A stretch of DNA of 64,000 nucleotides from Gilvimarinus sp. DA14 (GTDB lineage: Bacteria > Pseudomonadota > Gammaproteobacteria > Pseudomonadales > Cellvibrionaceae), in assembly GCF_024204685.1 (NCBI RefSeq), contig NZ_CP100350.1:3188501-3252500 (forward strand). The letters run 5' to 3'. The notes below the pieces were generated by a model. That model did no database searches and was not told the origin of the DNA. It worked only from the letters and a program-made list of their open reading frames with translations. A program made the translations under genes and the position numbers. Shown here one piece after another: positions 56,833-64,000 of this stretch. Within the stretch, counting starts at the first letter, position 1. Every line of letters begins with the position of its first letter.

Positions 56833-57366
56833 ATGTATACAAAAAAACTGCATGCGGGAGCCAAATTTCCCGAGGTTAAAGCCACATTACTAAACGGTGA
56901 AAAAATTCTTCTTTCGCGCCCAAACGGCGATAAAGATTGGAAGCTTGTGCTTGTGTATAGAGGAAGACATTGCCCGCTATGTACGAAGTATCTTAATGAA
57001 CTGGAGCAACACATCCAATCTTTATACGACGCCGGCGTTGACGTTGTAGCAGTATCAGGCGACAGCAAAGAGCAACTAGAGAGCCACCTGGAAAAGCTGG
57101 ATGTAAGCTTCCCAATGGTATATGGTTTAACTCAGGAGCAAATGCAAGAGATGGGTTTGTATATTTCCACTCCTCGGTCCGAGAAAGAGACAGATCACAA
57201 CTTCTCAGAGCCGGGGCTGTTTGTTATCAACCAGGACGGCAATATTCAGGTGGTCGATATTTCAAATAATCCATTCGTAAGGCCAAGCTTATCTGAATTT
57301 ATCTCAGGTATTAATTGGATTCGAAACCCAGAAAACAACTACCCTATTCGTGGAACCTTTAGGTAA
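56833..57366 (+). CDS. Peroxiredoxin-like AhpC/TSA-family protein
   Basis: This 177-residue thioredoxin-fold protein has the redox site RGRHCPLCTKYLNELEQHI, a CxxC in the peroxiredoxin-like position. VDVVAVSGDSKEQLESHLEKLDVSFPMVYGL and GLFVINQDGNIQVVDIS are AhpC/TSA blocks. The CPLC motif differs from the PxxxTxxC of true peroxiredoxins, so a thiol-disulfide or quinone-stress role is as likely as peroxidase. AGGAGA gives a good start. It is operonic with mdaB. Confidence 0.85.
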   Translation: MYTKKLHAGAKFPEVKATLLNGEKILLSRPNGDKDWKLVLVYRGRHCPLCTKYLNELEQHIQSLYDAGVDVVAVSGDSKEQLESHLEKLDVSFPMVYGLTQEQMQEMGLYISTPRSEKETDHNFSEPGLFVINQDGNIQVVDISNNPFVRPSLSEFISGINWIRNPENNYPIRGTFR

Positions 57367-57449
57367 AAACTCGGAATCTTGGAGCAGCTAACAGCTAATT
57401 CATTAGCATGGTCATATCTAGACGTTATGTCTAAATCTAGCCATTTTTT

Positions 57450-57887
57450 CTACATGTACACATGTCTATATCTGACCAACGTTAACGTTATTCTATAAAG
57501 CTTGTATCTATATCCGTACATTTCTCTGCGGCGCCCTCGATGATACGGCTTTGAATGCCCATGCTTATCGCTGAGTTGCGTGGCATTTAACCAGAGCTTT
57601 AGTTGTGGGCTCCAGCGAGCGCCGTGGGCTTTGAGGTTTTGCCGTAGTTCAGTTTCTTTATACTCGCATTGTAATGCCACAACTTCCTTGCGGTGCTGGG
57701 ATAGTTGCTGGTTGGTCGAAAGGGGTAGGGAGTGCTTTTGGCGTTGGTCTACCACGATTTCGATAGTAGTCAGTGTGGTTTGATTGCCCCCGTCGCGGTA
57801 GCGTACAGCCACGAGTTGTTCGCCCCATTCATGTAAAAAGCGACGGGCGCCGGCTGAGTCGTGTCGAATGGTTTTTATAACGCGCAC
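57450..57887 (-). pseudogene. Orphan small protein, 3' end frameshifted
   Basis: The start VIKTIRHDSAGARRFLHEWGEQLVAVRYR and TLTTIEIVVDQRQ match a family of small proteins of unknown function common in proteobacteria and often near mobile DNA. The usual C-terminus (GARWxPxxKLW then a short LGLxxRIV block) is seen as HGARWSPQLKLWLNATQLSD in this frame. MGIQSRIIEGAAEKC then continues in another frame, ending at 57488. One indel near 57557-57575 explains it. The present C-terminus (YRYKLYRITLTLVRYRHVYM) has no family character. Confidence 0.55.
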
Positions 57888-58077
57888 TCGCTTGCCTCTT
57901 CCTTGTGTTTTTAATTGTTGGGCGCCCCTCTCGGCGATTCTTTTGTTATAGGTGCTGGGGCAATCAAAAGCGTTTTTTGCTTTGCCGCAATCGCTTGGTC
58001 GATTGGCAACTCGGCTGTCGGTCGTGCTGGTCGTAGGCTAAATCGCCTTTATTGATGTATCTGGGGTCGTGGCTAAC

Positions 58078-58506
58078 TCAGGCCGTGACGAATACGGCGA
58101 TAACCGATGCCAGGCAGGCTACCACAATGAATGTCAGCCTGGTGCGAAGCCATTGGTAGCCGGCTTCTTGCCGAACCCACACCCGCTCGCAGGCCCAGCA
58201 GGCGATGAAGCCTAGCGTTAGCCCCGCCAGCGCGAGTAACGGCCAGCCGGTTACGGCGTAATACAGTGCGGCCCAGCCACTGAGTGCGAGGGCATTGCTG
58301 GCGATTAATGCCCCGGCACGCGAGCCTGTCTCGCTCTGTACCTGGCCCCACAGGCTGCCCGCCATAAAGCTAAGGATGATGGCGCCATAACTGATAAGCC
58401 CCAGCACCGCCGTGTGACGATAGTCGGGTAGGGCGCATGCGAGTGCGAGACCGATAAAGGGAATTAAGCCCGCATAACCGAGCAGGTTTCTAAGTGTTTG
58501 GTTCAT
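58078..58506 (-). CDS. DUF3429 membrane protein
   Basis: This 142-residue protein has four hydrophobic segments ([83 protein letters not shown]). The LSFMAGSLWG block and the overall layout fit DUF3429. AGGAGG lies 5 nt before the ATG. The function is unknown; relatives are usually single membrane genes in marine gammaproteobacteria. Confidence 0.85.
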   Translation of the reverse strand: MNQTLRNLLGYAGLIPFIGLALACALPDYRHTAVLGLISYGAIILSFMAGSLWGQVQSETGSRAGALIASNALALSGWAALYYAVTGWPLLALAGLTLGFIACWACERVWVRQEAGYQWLRTRLTFIVVACLASVIAVFVTA

Positions 58507-58710
58507 GGTGCCTCCTAACGCGTTTTACGCAGTCGGCGGGAGGATGGATGTATGGCTGTGGGATTAGCGCTATTTGAGCCACAGGTCGTGGGTATGGGTG
58601 GCTTTTGCGGGAGTCAGAAATATTTGTGGAATTGCGCTGGGCGCAGAGGAGGGGCAGAGCTCCGGTGGGCCACCGCGTTGTCGGTGCCACCGGTCGCTGA
58701 GCAAATGCGT

Positions 58711-58992
58711 TTAGTCTTGACGCTCGGTTACTTCCAGCAGGTGATAACCAAACTGGGTTTTTACCGGGCCCTGCACTTCATTAAGCGGTGCGCTGAATAC
58801 GACTTTGTCGAATTCCGGTACCATTTGGCCGGGGCGGAATGAGCCTAAGTCACCGCCGTTACGGCCCGAGGGGCATTTGGAGTGGTCTTGCGCCAGTTTG
58901 GCGAAATCTTCCCCGCCTTGGATTTGGGCTTTCAGTTCGTTACAGGTGTCTTCGCTTTCCACCAGAATGTGGCGTGCGGATGCTTGGGCCAT
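58711..58992 (-). CDS. ppiC: Parvulin-type peptidyl-prolyl isomerase
   Basis: This 93-residue single-domain parvulin speeds cis-trans isomerisation at proline bonds in the cytoplasm. It has [21 protein letters not shown] (catalytic His), [27 protein letters not shown] (conserved Cys and substrate loop), and [11 protein letters not shown] (terminal His). Length and motifs match E. coli PpiC. It is a lone gene between DUF3429 and dodecin genes. Confidence 0.95.
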   Translation of the reverse strand: MAQASARHILVESEDTCNELKAQIQGGEDFAKLAQDHSKCPSGRNGGDLGSFRPGQMVPEFDKVVFSAPLNEVQGPVKTQFGYHLLEVTERQD

Positions 58993-59094
58993 GGTAGTGT
59001 CTCTCTCAGTGTTAATGGCTTTGAGTGTTAACGGTTTTCGGAGTTAACGATTGAGGCGCGTAAGATAATGGGTTTTGCACCTCAAATCCAGGTA

Positions 59095-59310
59095 TCAACT
59101 GCCCTCGATGCGAAAACCGATTTTCAGGCCAACCTGGTAATGGCCGACTTTGCCGTCGACAATATGGCCGCGGGTTTCGGTCACTTCAAACCATTCCATA
59201 TGACTCACGCTTTTGCTGCATTCGGCCAGCGCGTTTTCGATGGCCTCTTCAATGCTGTTGGGTGATGAGCCGACAATTTCGAGCTTTTTGTAGGTGTGAT
59301 GGTTGGACAT
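59095..59310 (-). CDS. Dodecin
   Basis: Dodecins are 70-residue flavin-binding proteins that form dodecamers and store or buffer riboflavin/FMN. The sequence SNHHTYKKLEIVGSSPNSIEEAIENALAECSKSV and WFEVTETRGHIVDGKVGHYQVGLKIGFRIE has the conserved flavin-stacking Trp and the Gln of the binding site. AAGGAGG precedes the ATG. It is divergent from the membrane GTPase-like gene, with the second structured repeat between them. Confidence 0.94.
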   Translation of the reverse strand: MSNHHTYKKLEIVGSSPNSIEEAIENALAECSKSVSHMEWFEVTETRGHIVDGKVGHYQVGLKIGFRIEGS

Positions 59311-59445
59311 GTAAACCTCCTTGCTGGAGTAAGAGTGTATGTTCAGTTAAACAGAAGTCCGGCCCGATGAAAAGGCGAGCGACTCGAGTAGAGTTCGTTG
59401 TGAGTTTTACTTTGGTTCAGTGCTATGGCAACGTCAATGCGCTGA

Positions 59446-59577
59446 CTATTAACCTGGCAATTAAACAGATCGTCCCCATCTGTTTATTTGTCGTCCTTAA
59501 AGACGTTCGAGTGACATAGTAATGTCGGTTTTTAAGGGCTCGCATTCACTTCGCAATTTTGATTGCCGAATTAATAG
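59446..59577. repeat. Structured inverted-repeat element, copy 2
   Basis: CTATTAACCTGGCAA at the left end and TTGCCGAATTAATAG at the right are inverted ends. The 5' hairpin keeps the loop core CGTCC of copy 1 but has a different stem (AAACAGAT/ATCTGTTT, 59463-59485). TTGTCG then leads to a second stem CCTTAAA/TTTAAGG as in copy 1, and a small GCAAT/ATTGC hairpin lies near 59553-59566. Here it sits between divergent genes, so it is not simply a terminator. Confidence 0.78.
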
Positions 59578-59629
59578 GTGTGAGAGAACCTTTGGCTTCG
59601 AGTTATCCGAAAACGCGAGACACAACGCC

Positions 59630-61054
59630 ATGAAAGACCTGATTCGCCAGTTTGGTCGTCTGCGCCTATTGGCGCTGGTGTTAGCTTTCTTGCCGTTTGC
59701 CGCACTGCCTTTGGCGGGCATCGTCTGGCTTTGGCAAAGCGGCCATATGTTGGATTGGCTGTTGTTACTGGCCGTGTGCGCCGGTGTCGCCATGTTACTG
59801 CAGTGGTGGCTGGCGTCGCAGGATAAACGCCAGACGCTTGAATCGCGCACCCAGCCAGATGGCAATTGGTCATCTACTGCCGAAGGCGCCTGGGCGCAGG
59901 TTGAGGCGCTGGCCGAAAGTGCTGCCCCCACCGAATACCCGCTAAACGACAGCGGCGCTTTACTGCAGTTAGCGCAGAAGACGCTAGAGCGAGTCGCCGG
60001 GCATTTTCACCCCGAGAAAGAGCAACCCCTGCTGGCGTTAACCTTGCCTCACACCCTGTTGATTATCGAGCGGGCCAGCCGCGAGCTGCGCAAGGAAATT
60101 GTGCACACCTTACCCTTCAGCCACCGGCTTAGTTTGGGCAACCTGGTACAGGCGCGTCGCTTGCAGCAAACGGCGGCCCGTTATCACAATGCCTACCGGG
60201 TTGGGCGAGCGTTTCTCAGCCCCGCGACGGCGCTTTATAAAGAGTTTAGCCGTGCGGTGAGCGGGCAGATTCTGGATTATGGCAGCGAGCGGCTGCAGCG
60301 TTGGCTGCTGCAGGAGTATGTGCGCAAGGTCGGTTTTTACGCCATTGAATTGTACAGCGGCAATTTACTGCTAAGCGGCGAGCTAGTAGGCGCCGAGGGG
60401 CGCCCCCTGCAGGTGTTGGTGCTGGGTCCTGCGCAAAGCGGTAAAACCAGTGTGATTGAGGCGCTGGTGGGTGAGCAGGCACTGGTTGAACCGCCGACAA
60501 GCGATAACGGACTTAGCGAATACCGATTAACCTCGCCCGAATGGGGCGAGCTTGTGCTGTGGGATACCCCTGCCTGGAAAAGCCTGCCCAGGCGGCAGGC
60601 CCGGCGAGCCGTCGCCCAGGCCGATACCATTATTTGGGTGAGCAATGCCGAGCAAATGGATACCGACTACGAGGCTGAACAGCTTGCGCGGTTAAAGCGT
60701 TGGCTGGGTGAGCGTGCCGGGCAGCCCGAGCCGCCTTTGCTGGTGGCGCTGACCCGTTGCGAGCAAGAGGATGCAACAGAGCTTAAGCTGCGGGTGGCCG
60801 GTGCCCTGGCAGTCGCGCCCGAGCAGGTGGTTGCGCTAACCCTTGCTGAGCCTCTTGACGCTTATGCGCGCCAGCCTCTGCAGGCGGTTTTTGCGGCGAA
60901 TATTTCCCAAGCGGTGCGCAGCCACTACTGGCGCTACCTGAACCGGCAGCGCCGGGAAGAAAACCGCGAAATCGCCGGACAGCAATTGCGCAATGCGGCG
61001 GGCAACGCCTGGCGCACCGCTCGCAGCGTATTTCGCCGCCGTAAAAAGCCATAA
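59630..61054 (+). CDS. Membrane-anchored GTPase-like protein
   Basis: This 474-residue protein starts with two hydrophobic helices (LLALVLAFLPFAALPLAGIVWLW and WLLLLAVCAGVAMLLQWWLA), has a helical middle domain (about 90-250) and a C-terminal P-loop NTPase. VLVLGPAQSGKTSVIEAL is the Walker A, ELVLWDTPAWKSL the G3-like DTPG/W region, and LVALTRCEQED a degenerate NKxD. It resembles YcjX/Era-like 50S-binding GTPases of unknown role. I chose ATG 59630 to begin just before the first helix; the longer frame runs through the structured repeat. Confidence 0.75.
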   Translation: MKDLIRQFGRLRLLALVLAFLPFAALPLAGIVWLWQSGHMLDWLLLLAVCAGVAMLLQWWLASQDKRQTLESRTQPDGNWSSTAEGAWAQVEALAESAAPTEYPLNDSGALLQLAQKTLERVAGHFHPEKEQPLLALTLPHTLLIIERASRELRKEIVHTLPFSHRLSLGNLVQARRLQQTAARYHNAYRVGRAFLSPATALYKEFSRAVSGQILDYGSERLQRWLLQEYVRKVGFYAIELYSGNLLLSGELVGAEGRPLQVLVLGPAQSGKTSVIEALVGEQALVEPPTSDNGLSEYRLTSPEWGELVLWDTPAWKSLPRRQARRAVAQADTIIWVSNAEQMDTDYEAEQLARLKRWLGERAGQPEPPLLVALTRCEQEDATELKLRVAGALAVAPEQVVALTLAEPLDAYARQPLQAVFAANISQAVRSHYWRYLNRQRREENREIAGQQLRNAAGNAWRTARSVFRRRKKP

Positions 61055-61293
61055 AGGCCAGCGCTTGCCCTTTGCTTCATCTCACTTTTTAAGCGGTAGA
61101 CCAGCGCGCTTAATGTATTGTCGCTTTTATCATTTGCCACACTACCTGGCCCTTGTTCGCGATTTGCTTACTCTGTGTACTTGGGTAGCCGGCTTGTGCC
61201 GAGGCGGCGGTAATGTGGGTGTTTTTCTGTGATGTCGGCGGCGATGGTTTACGCTGAGAAGGTCTAGGGTGAATGTTTTTGCAGGAGCTAGCG

Positions 61294-61811
61294 GTGGCTC
61301 GATTTATCTTGCTTTGGTTTTGCGTTTTAAGTCTTACGTTAACATCTCCGTCCAGTCTGGCGTTTGAGTTAAGCAGTAAAGGCGAGGTGGTGTGGGTTGC
61401 GGATGGCGACTCGTTTCGCTTTCGCCCCGACAATGCGCTGATGTGGGTAAAGTTGAGAAAACAGGCATTAGCACGGGATAAGAATACCACCCACAGCATG
61501 CGGGTAGACGATCGCTTTGTACATGAGGATATGTCGTTTTTAGTGCGGGTGGGGAATGTCGATACCGCCGAATCGAACACGGCACGAGGAATCGAGGCCG
61601 AACGGTTTGCTCGCGCTAAGCTTGAGGGGGAAAGGGCACTCTGTACTGCTGGGGTATCGGCTATTACGGCCGGCCGATTTGTTCATTTTGGACGAATGAC
61701 TGGGAATATGGTCGGCTTCTGATTGAGTTGGGTTATTCCGATTATGAAACCCGCTATGGAGAGCACCCGCTTTTTCATCACGATTACCTTAAAGCCGCAG
61801 CGCGCCCTTAG
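61294..61811 (+). pseudogene. Frameshifted SNase-like (thermonuclease) exported protein
   Basis: GTG 61294 follows AGGAG and gives a signal peptide (ARFILLWFCVLSLTLTSPSSLA). The mature part has GEVVWVADGDSFRF, FLVRVGNVDTAES and EAERFARAKLEGERA, matching staphylococcal-nuclease-like folds. After about 61645 the frame runs into unrelated residues and stops at 61722. In the -1 frame the family resumes as WGIGYYGRPICSFW, YGRLLIELGYSDYETRYGEHP and ends at 61811. One missing base explains this. The catalytic Asp-Arg-Glu set is only partly visible. The role would be a periplasmic nuclease or a non-catalytic SNase. Confidence 0.65.
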
Positions 61812-62319
61812 CTGTTTTCTTTTCTCTATGCTGTACTGGAAATTCTGTTGCGGCCACAATTTGTGACGCTTTTTATTATTTCTTTTGTCTGATTTTTATT
61901 GGGCGAAGCTGTCGTTTTTGGCCGTCTATTTTGTTGCTAAAAACGCCAAACAATTACACGCAATAAATTTGATAACGATAACTAACGATTTATACGCCCA
62001 GCTTCTTTGCTCTAGATCTCATTTCTGTATTTTCATTGATATGGCTTTTGTTGTTGTGATGAATTTCTCGGTGTTTTTATTCTGTTCGGCGAATGATGTG
62101 CGCGAGCTGAATGGTATCGGTTACACATTTTTGGCCAAAGTGGTGTGTTGTTCTTTGCCGATAAATTTACGGTTCTAGTTGAACTTTTTTCTCGGTTGTA
62201 AACCTGGAAAACCGTAATTAATAGCAGTGGGTTTTATTGTTTTTTTGCCTGCTGAGGATGTCCCGTTTAGCTCTGTTTCTGAGTTGTTTAACAATAATTT
62301 AAAGCAATGGAGTGAACCA
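61812..62319. other. AT-rich leader region of the mannanase gene
   Basis: These 508 nt have lower GC than the surroundings. A 97-residue frame at 61885-62178 has no family character, so I treat the stretch as non-coding. Short features are CGGTT/AACCG around 62193-62214 and a T-rich run near 62230-62247. It probably contains the mannanase promoter and regulatory sites, which I cannot assign. Confidence 0.5.
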
Positions 62320-64000
62320 ATGATAGATATACGATTAAGGCCTGTTTTACCTGTGGCGTTTGCGGCAACATTTGCGTTGGCGGCCAGTGTCGCTCAGGCA
62401 AATACCGTTACCGGTATTAATCAAACATCTGCCACTTTGACCGTTCAGAATGACTGGGGTAGTGGTTATTGTGCATCGGTTTCAGTGGACAATGGCGGCA
62501 GCGCTGCTTTGAGCGAGTGGGAGGTGACACTGCAAACCAATAATTCGTCCATTAATAACTTATGGAACGGCAATTTAAGTGGCAGCCGTGTTACCAATAT
62601 GAGTTATAACGGCCAGGTTGGTGCCGGCGGTAGTGCCTCTTTTGGTTTTTGTGCCACGGCCAATGCCACGGAGAACTATTTGCCTGAGCTGGTGGCGCTA
62701 GAGGTTAATGGTGGCGGTGGAAGCTCAAGCAGCTCTTCGTCCAGCAGTTCGTCATCCAGTAGTTCTTCAGAATCATCTTCGAGTTCGTCCTCTTCAAGTT
62801 CAGAGTCCTCGAGCTCAAGTTCAGAATCTTCCAGTTCATCCACCAGTTCGTCTTCCTCAAGCGCGGGCGATGTTATTCCAAACTCTGCCAGTAACGGTTG
62901 GCCTTACTGTCGCAATGCGGCGTCAGATCCAGATGGCGATGGCTGGGGTTGGGAGAACAGTTATTCGTGCATTGTGTATGAGTCGGCTGCCGACCCGGGC
63001 CCGGGTGATTTTCCTTACTGCCAGATAGGCGCTGAACAAATTACCTTGTGTTCTGCCGATAACGGCAGCTGGGGCAGTGAAAGCGGCGCAGTGTGTTTGT
63101 CGCAGAGCATGTGCCCGGGTATGGGGAGCAGTGAGCAAAGCGCCATGCGCGATTTGCCGGTAAACCCTAATGCCAGTGCCAGCACTGTGGCGGTTTACGA
63201 TTATCTGCAGTCCATTTGGGGCAGTTATATGCTCTCGGGGCAGATGGATCAGACCTGGCAAGATGCGATTGATCAAACCCAGCGTGTGATTAACGATACC
63301 GGCCGCGCTCCGGCGATGATGGGCTACGACTTTATGAACTACGGTTTGTACTGGAACGGCATTTCCGGGCTGACCCAAACCGAAGAGGCCATCGAGTACT
63401 GGAACCAGGGCGGCCTGGTAAGTTTTACCTGGCACTGGCGCGATCCGAATGCGGCCGAGGGTGTTATTGGCGAGTTTTACACCGAAGACACCGACTTTGT
63501 CATTCCCGTTGTAAACGGCGAGCTGGACACCGCGAGTGAAAGCTTTGCCAACATCGAAGCGGATGTGGATATGATTGCCGCCGAACTACAGCGCTTGGAA
63601 GACGCCGGTGTGCCGGTGTTGTGGCGCCCGCTGCACGAGGCCTCGGGCGGTTGGTTCTGGTGGGGCCGCACTGATCGCGCCGACGATGTGCCCGCCGCCT
63701 ACGCCCAGGTGGTGTTGTGGCGCTATTTGTACGAGCGCCTGACCAACCATTACGGCCTGGATAATCTGATTTGGGTGTGGAACGGTCAGGGCGGCGCCTG
63801 GTACCCCGGCGATGAGTATGTGGATATTGTCAGCCACGATATCTACGACGGCCAGCAAAACTACGAATCGCAGATTGATGTGTACGAGCTGACCGCCGCT
63901 TATCCTCACGAGGTGAAAATGGTCGCGCTGAGTGAAAACAGCAACATTCCCGACCCGGACCAAATGGCCGCCGATGGTGCCTGGTGGTTGTGGTTTATGG
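62320..64000 (+). CDS. GH26 beta-mannanase with CBM2 and CBM10 (truncated by window end)
   Basis: ATG 62320 follows GGAG at 62309. Signal peptide 1-27 ends AQA. Residues 28-128 are a CBM2 (NDWGSGYCASVSVDN, WNGNLSGS, GGSASFGFCA), and 133-180 are a poly-serine linker. Residues 192-220 are a CBM10 (WPYCRNAAS then GWGWENSYSCIV). A second Cys-rich segment (FPYCQIG...CPG) follows, then GH26 from about 285. WRPLHEASGGWFWWG holds the acid/base Glu440 and ALSENSNIPDP the nucleophile Glu539. It hydrolyses beta-mannan outside the cell. The frame is open at the window end, so the C-terminus is missing. Confidence 0.93.
   Translation, partial: MIDIRLRPVLPVAFAATFALAASVAQANTVTGINQTSATLTVQNDWGSGYCASVSVDNGGSAALSEWEVTLQTNNSSINNLWNGNLSGSRVTNMSYNGQVGAGGSASFGFCATANATENYLPELVALEVNGGGGSSSSSSSSSSSSSSSSESSSSSSSSSSESSSSSSESSSSSTSSSSSSAGDVIPNSASNGWPYCRNAASDPDGDGWGWENSYSCIVYESAADPGPGDFPYCQIGAEQITLCSADNGSWGSESGAVCLSQSMCPGMGSSEQSAMRDLPVNPNASASTVAVYDYLQSIWGSYMLSGQMDQTWQDAIDQTQRVINDTGRAPAMMGYDFMNYGLYWNGISGLTQTEEAIEYWNQGGLVSFTWHWRDPNAAEGVIGEFYTEDTDFVIPVVNGELDTASESFANIEADVDMIAAELQRLEDAGVPVLWRPLHEASGGWFWWGRTDRADDVPAAYAQVVLWRYLYERLTNHYGLDNLIWVWNGQGGAWYPGDEYVDIVSHDIYDGQQNYESQIDVYELTAAYPHEVKMVALSENSNIPDPDQMAADGAWWLWFM

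Noticed and set aside
61885-62178. 97-residue plus-strand open frame
   Set aside because: It lies in an AT-rich stretch, has no ribosome site and no family-like residue pattern; treated as non-coding.

Overview
The window looks like the chromosome of a marine, polysaccharide-degrading gammaproteobacterium of the Cellvibrionaceae type (Cellvibrio/Saccharophagus/Gilvimarinus-like). This rests on a GH26 mannanase with a CBM2, a long poly-serine linker and a CBM10 (62320 to the window end), on the gammaproteobacterial gene sets fabA/fabB, uvrA-yajR-ssb, mlaA, dodecin and acsA, and on sulfotransferases beside glycosyltransferases, as in sulfated marine exopolysaccharides. Genus is not determinable from the sequence alone.

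Layout. 0.2-13.5 kb is a surface-polysaccharide locus: several glycosyltransferases, a membrane GT-C-like protein, a DUF2304 protein, a protein with two sulfotransferase domains, and an uncharacterised protein that joins a PqqD-like N-terminus to a GT-A-like domain. A small toxin-antitoxin pair with a frameshifted toxin sits inside it. 13.7-31 kb is mostly housekeeping: cfa, uvrA, yajR, ssb, an esterase-like hydrolase with a beta-helix-like tail, fabA/fabB, ispB, ndh, an oxidoreductase, an AraC regulator and a GGDEF protein. 31.3-38.1 kb is a phosphate-scavenging operon behind a good Pho box: TonB receptor, beta-propeller phytase lipoprotein, PhoX-type phosphatase. 38.3-46.4 kb holds mlaA with an MMPL/RND exporter, an OmpA-like protein, acsA, a degenerate GGDEF protein and smrA. 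46.7-54.4 kb holds an RND efflux pair, a small membrane protein, hipBA and a BASS transporter. 54.5-61.8 kb is accessory: YdeI/OmdA, GNAT, an HxlR-MdaB-peroxiredoxin redox module, a frameshifted orphan, DUF3429, a parvulin, dodecin, a membrane GTPase-like protein and a frameshifted nuclease. The window ends in the mannanase.

Two repeat systems stand out. (1) Several genes end in, or directly before, arrays with a strict 7-nt period. Read on the coding strand of the gene that ends there, the units are GAACGGC, GAACGGG, GAACGCA, GGAACGG and GTCGGAC types. Different gene ends share a composite layout (GTCGGAY-type units, about two linker heptads, then GAACG-type units), and in one case the stop codon lies inside the array. 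(2) Two dispersed 130-150 bp elements (38187-38337 and 59446-59577) share inverted ends and an internal framework, while their hairpin stems differ by compensatory changes. This suggests a structured RNA or a mobile folded DNA element. I recognise neither as a named family.

Three genes (the ParE-like toxin, the SNase-like protein, and the orphan at 57450) read as intact families only if a single frameshift is allowed. They could be decaying genes or indel errors in the sequence.
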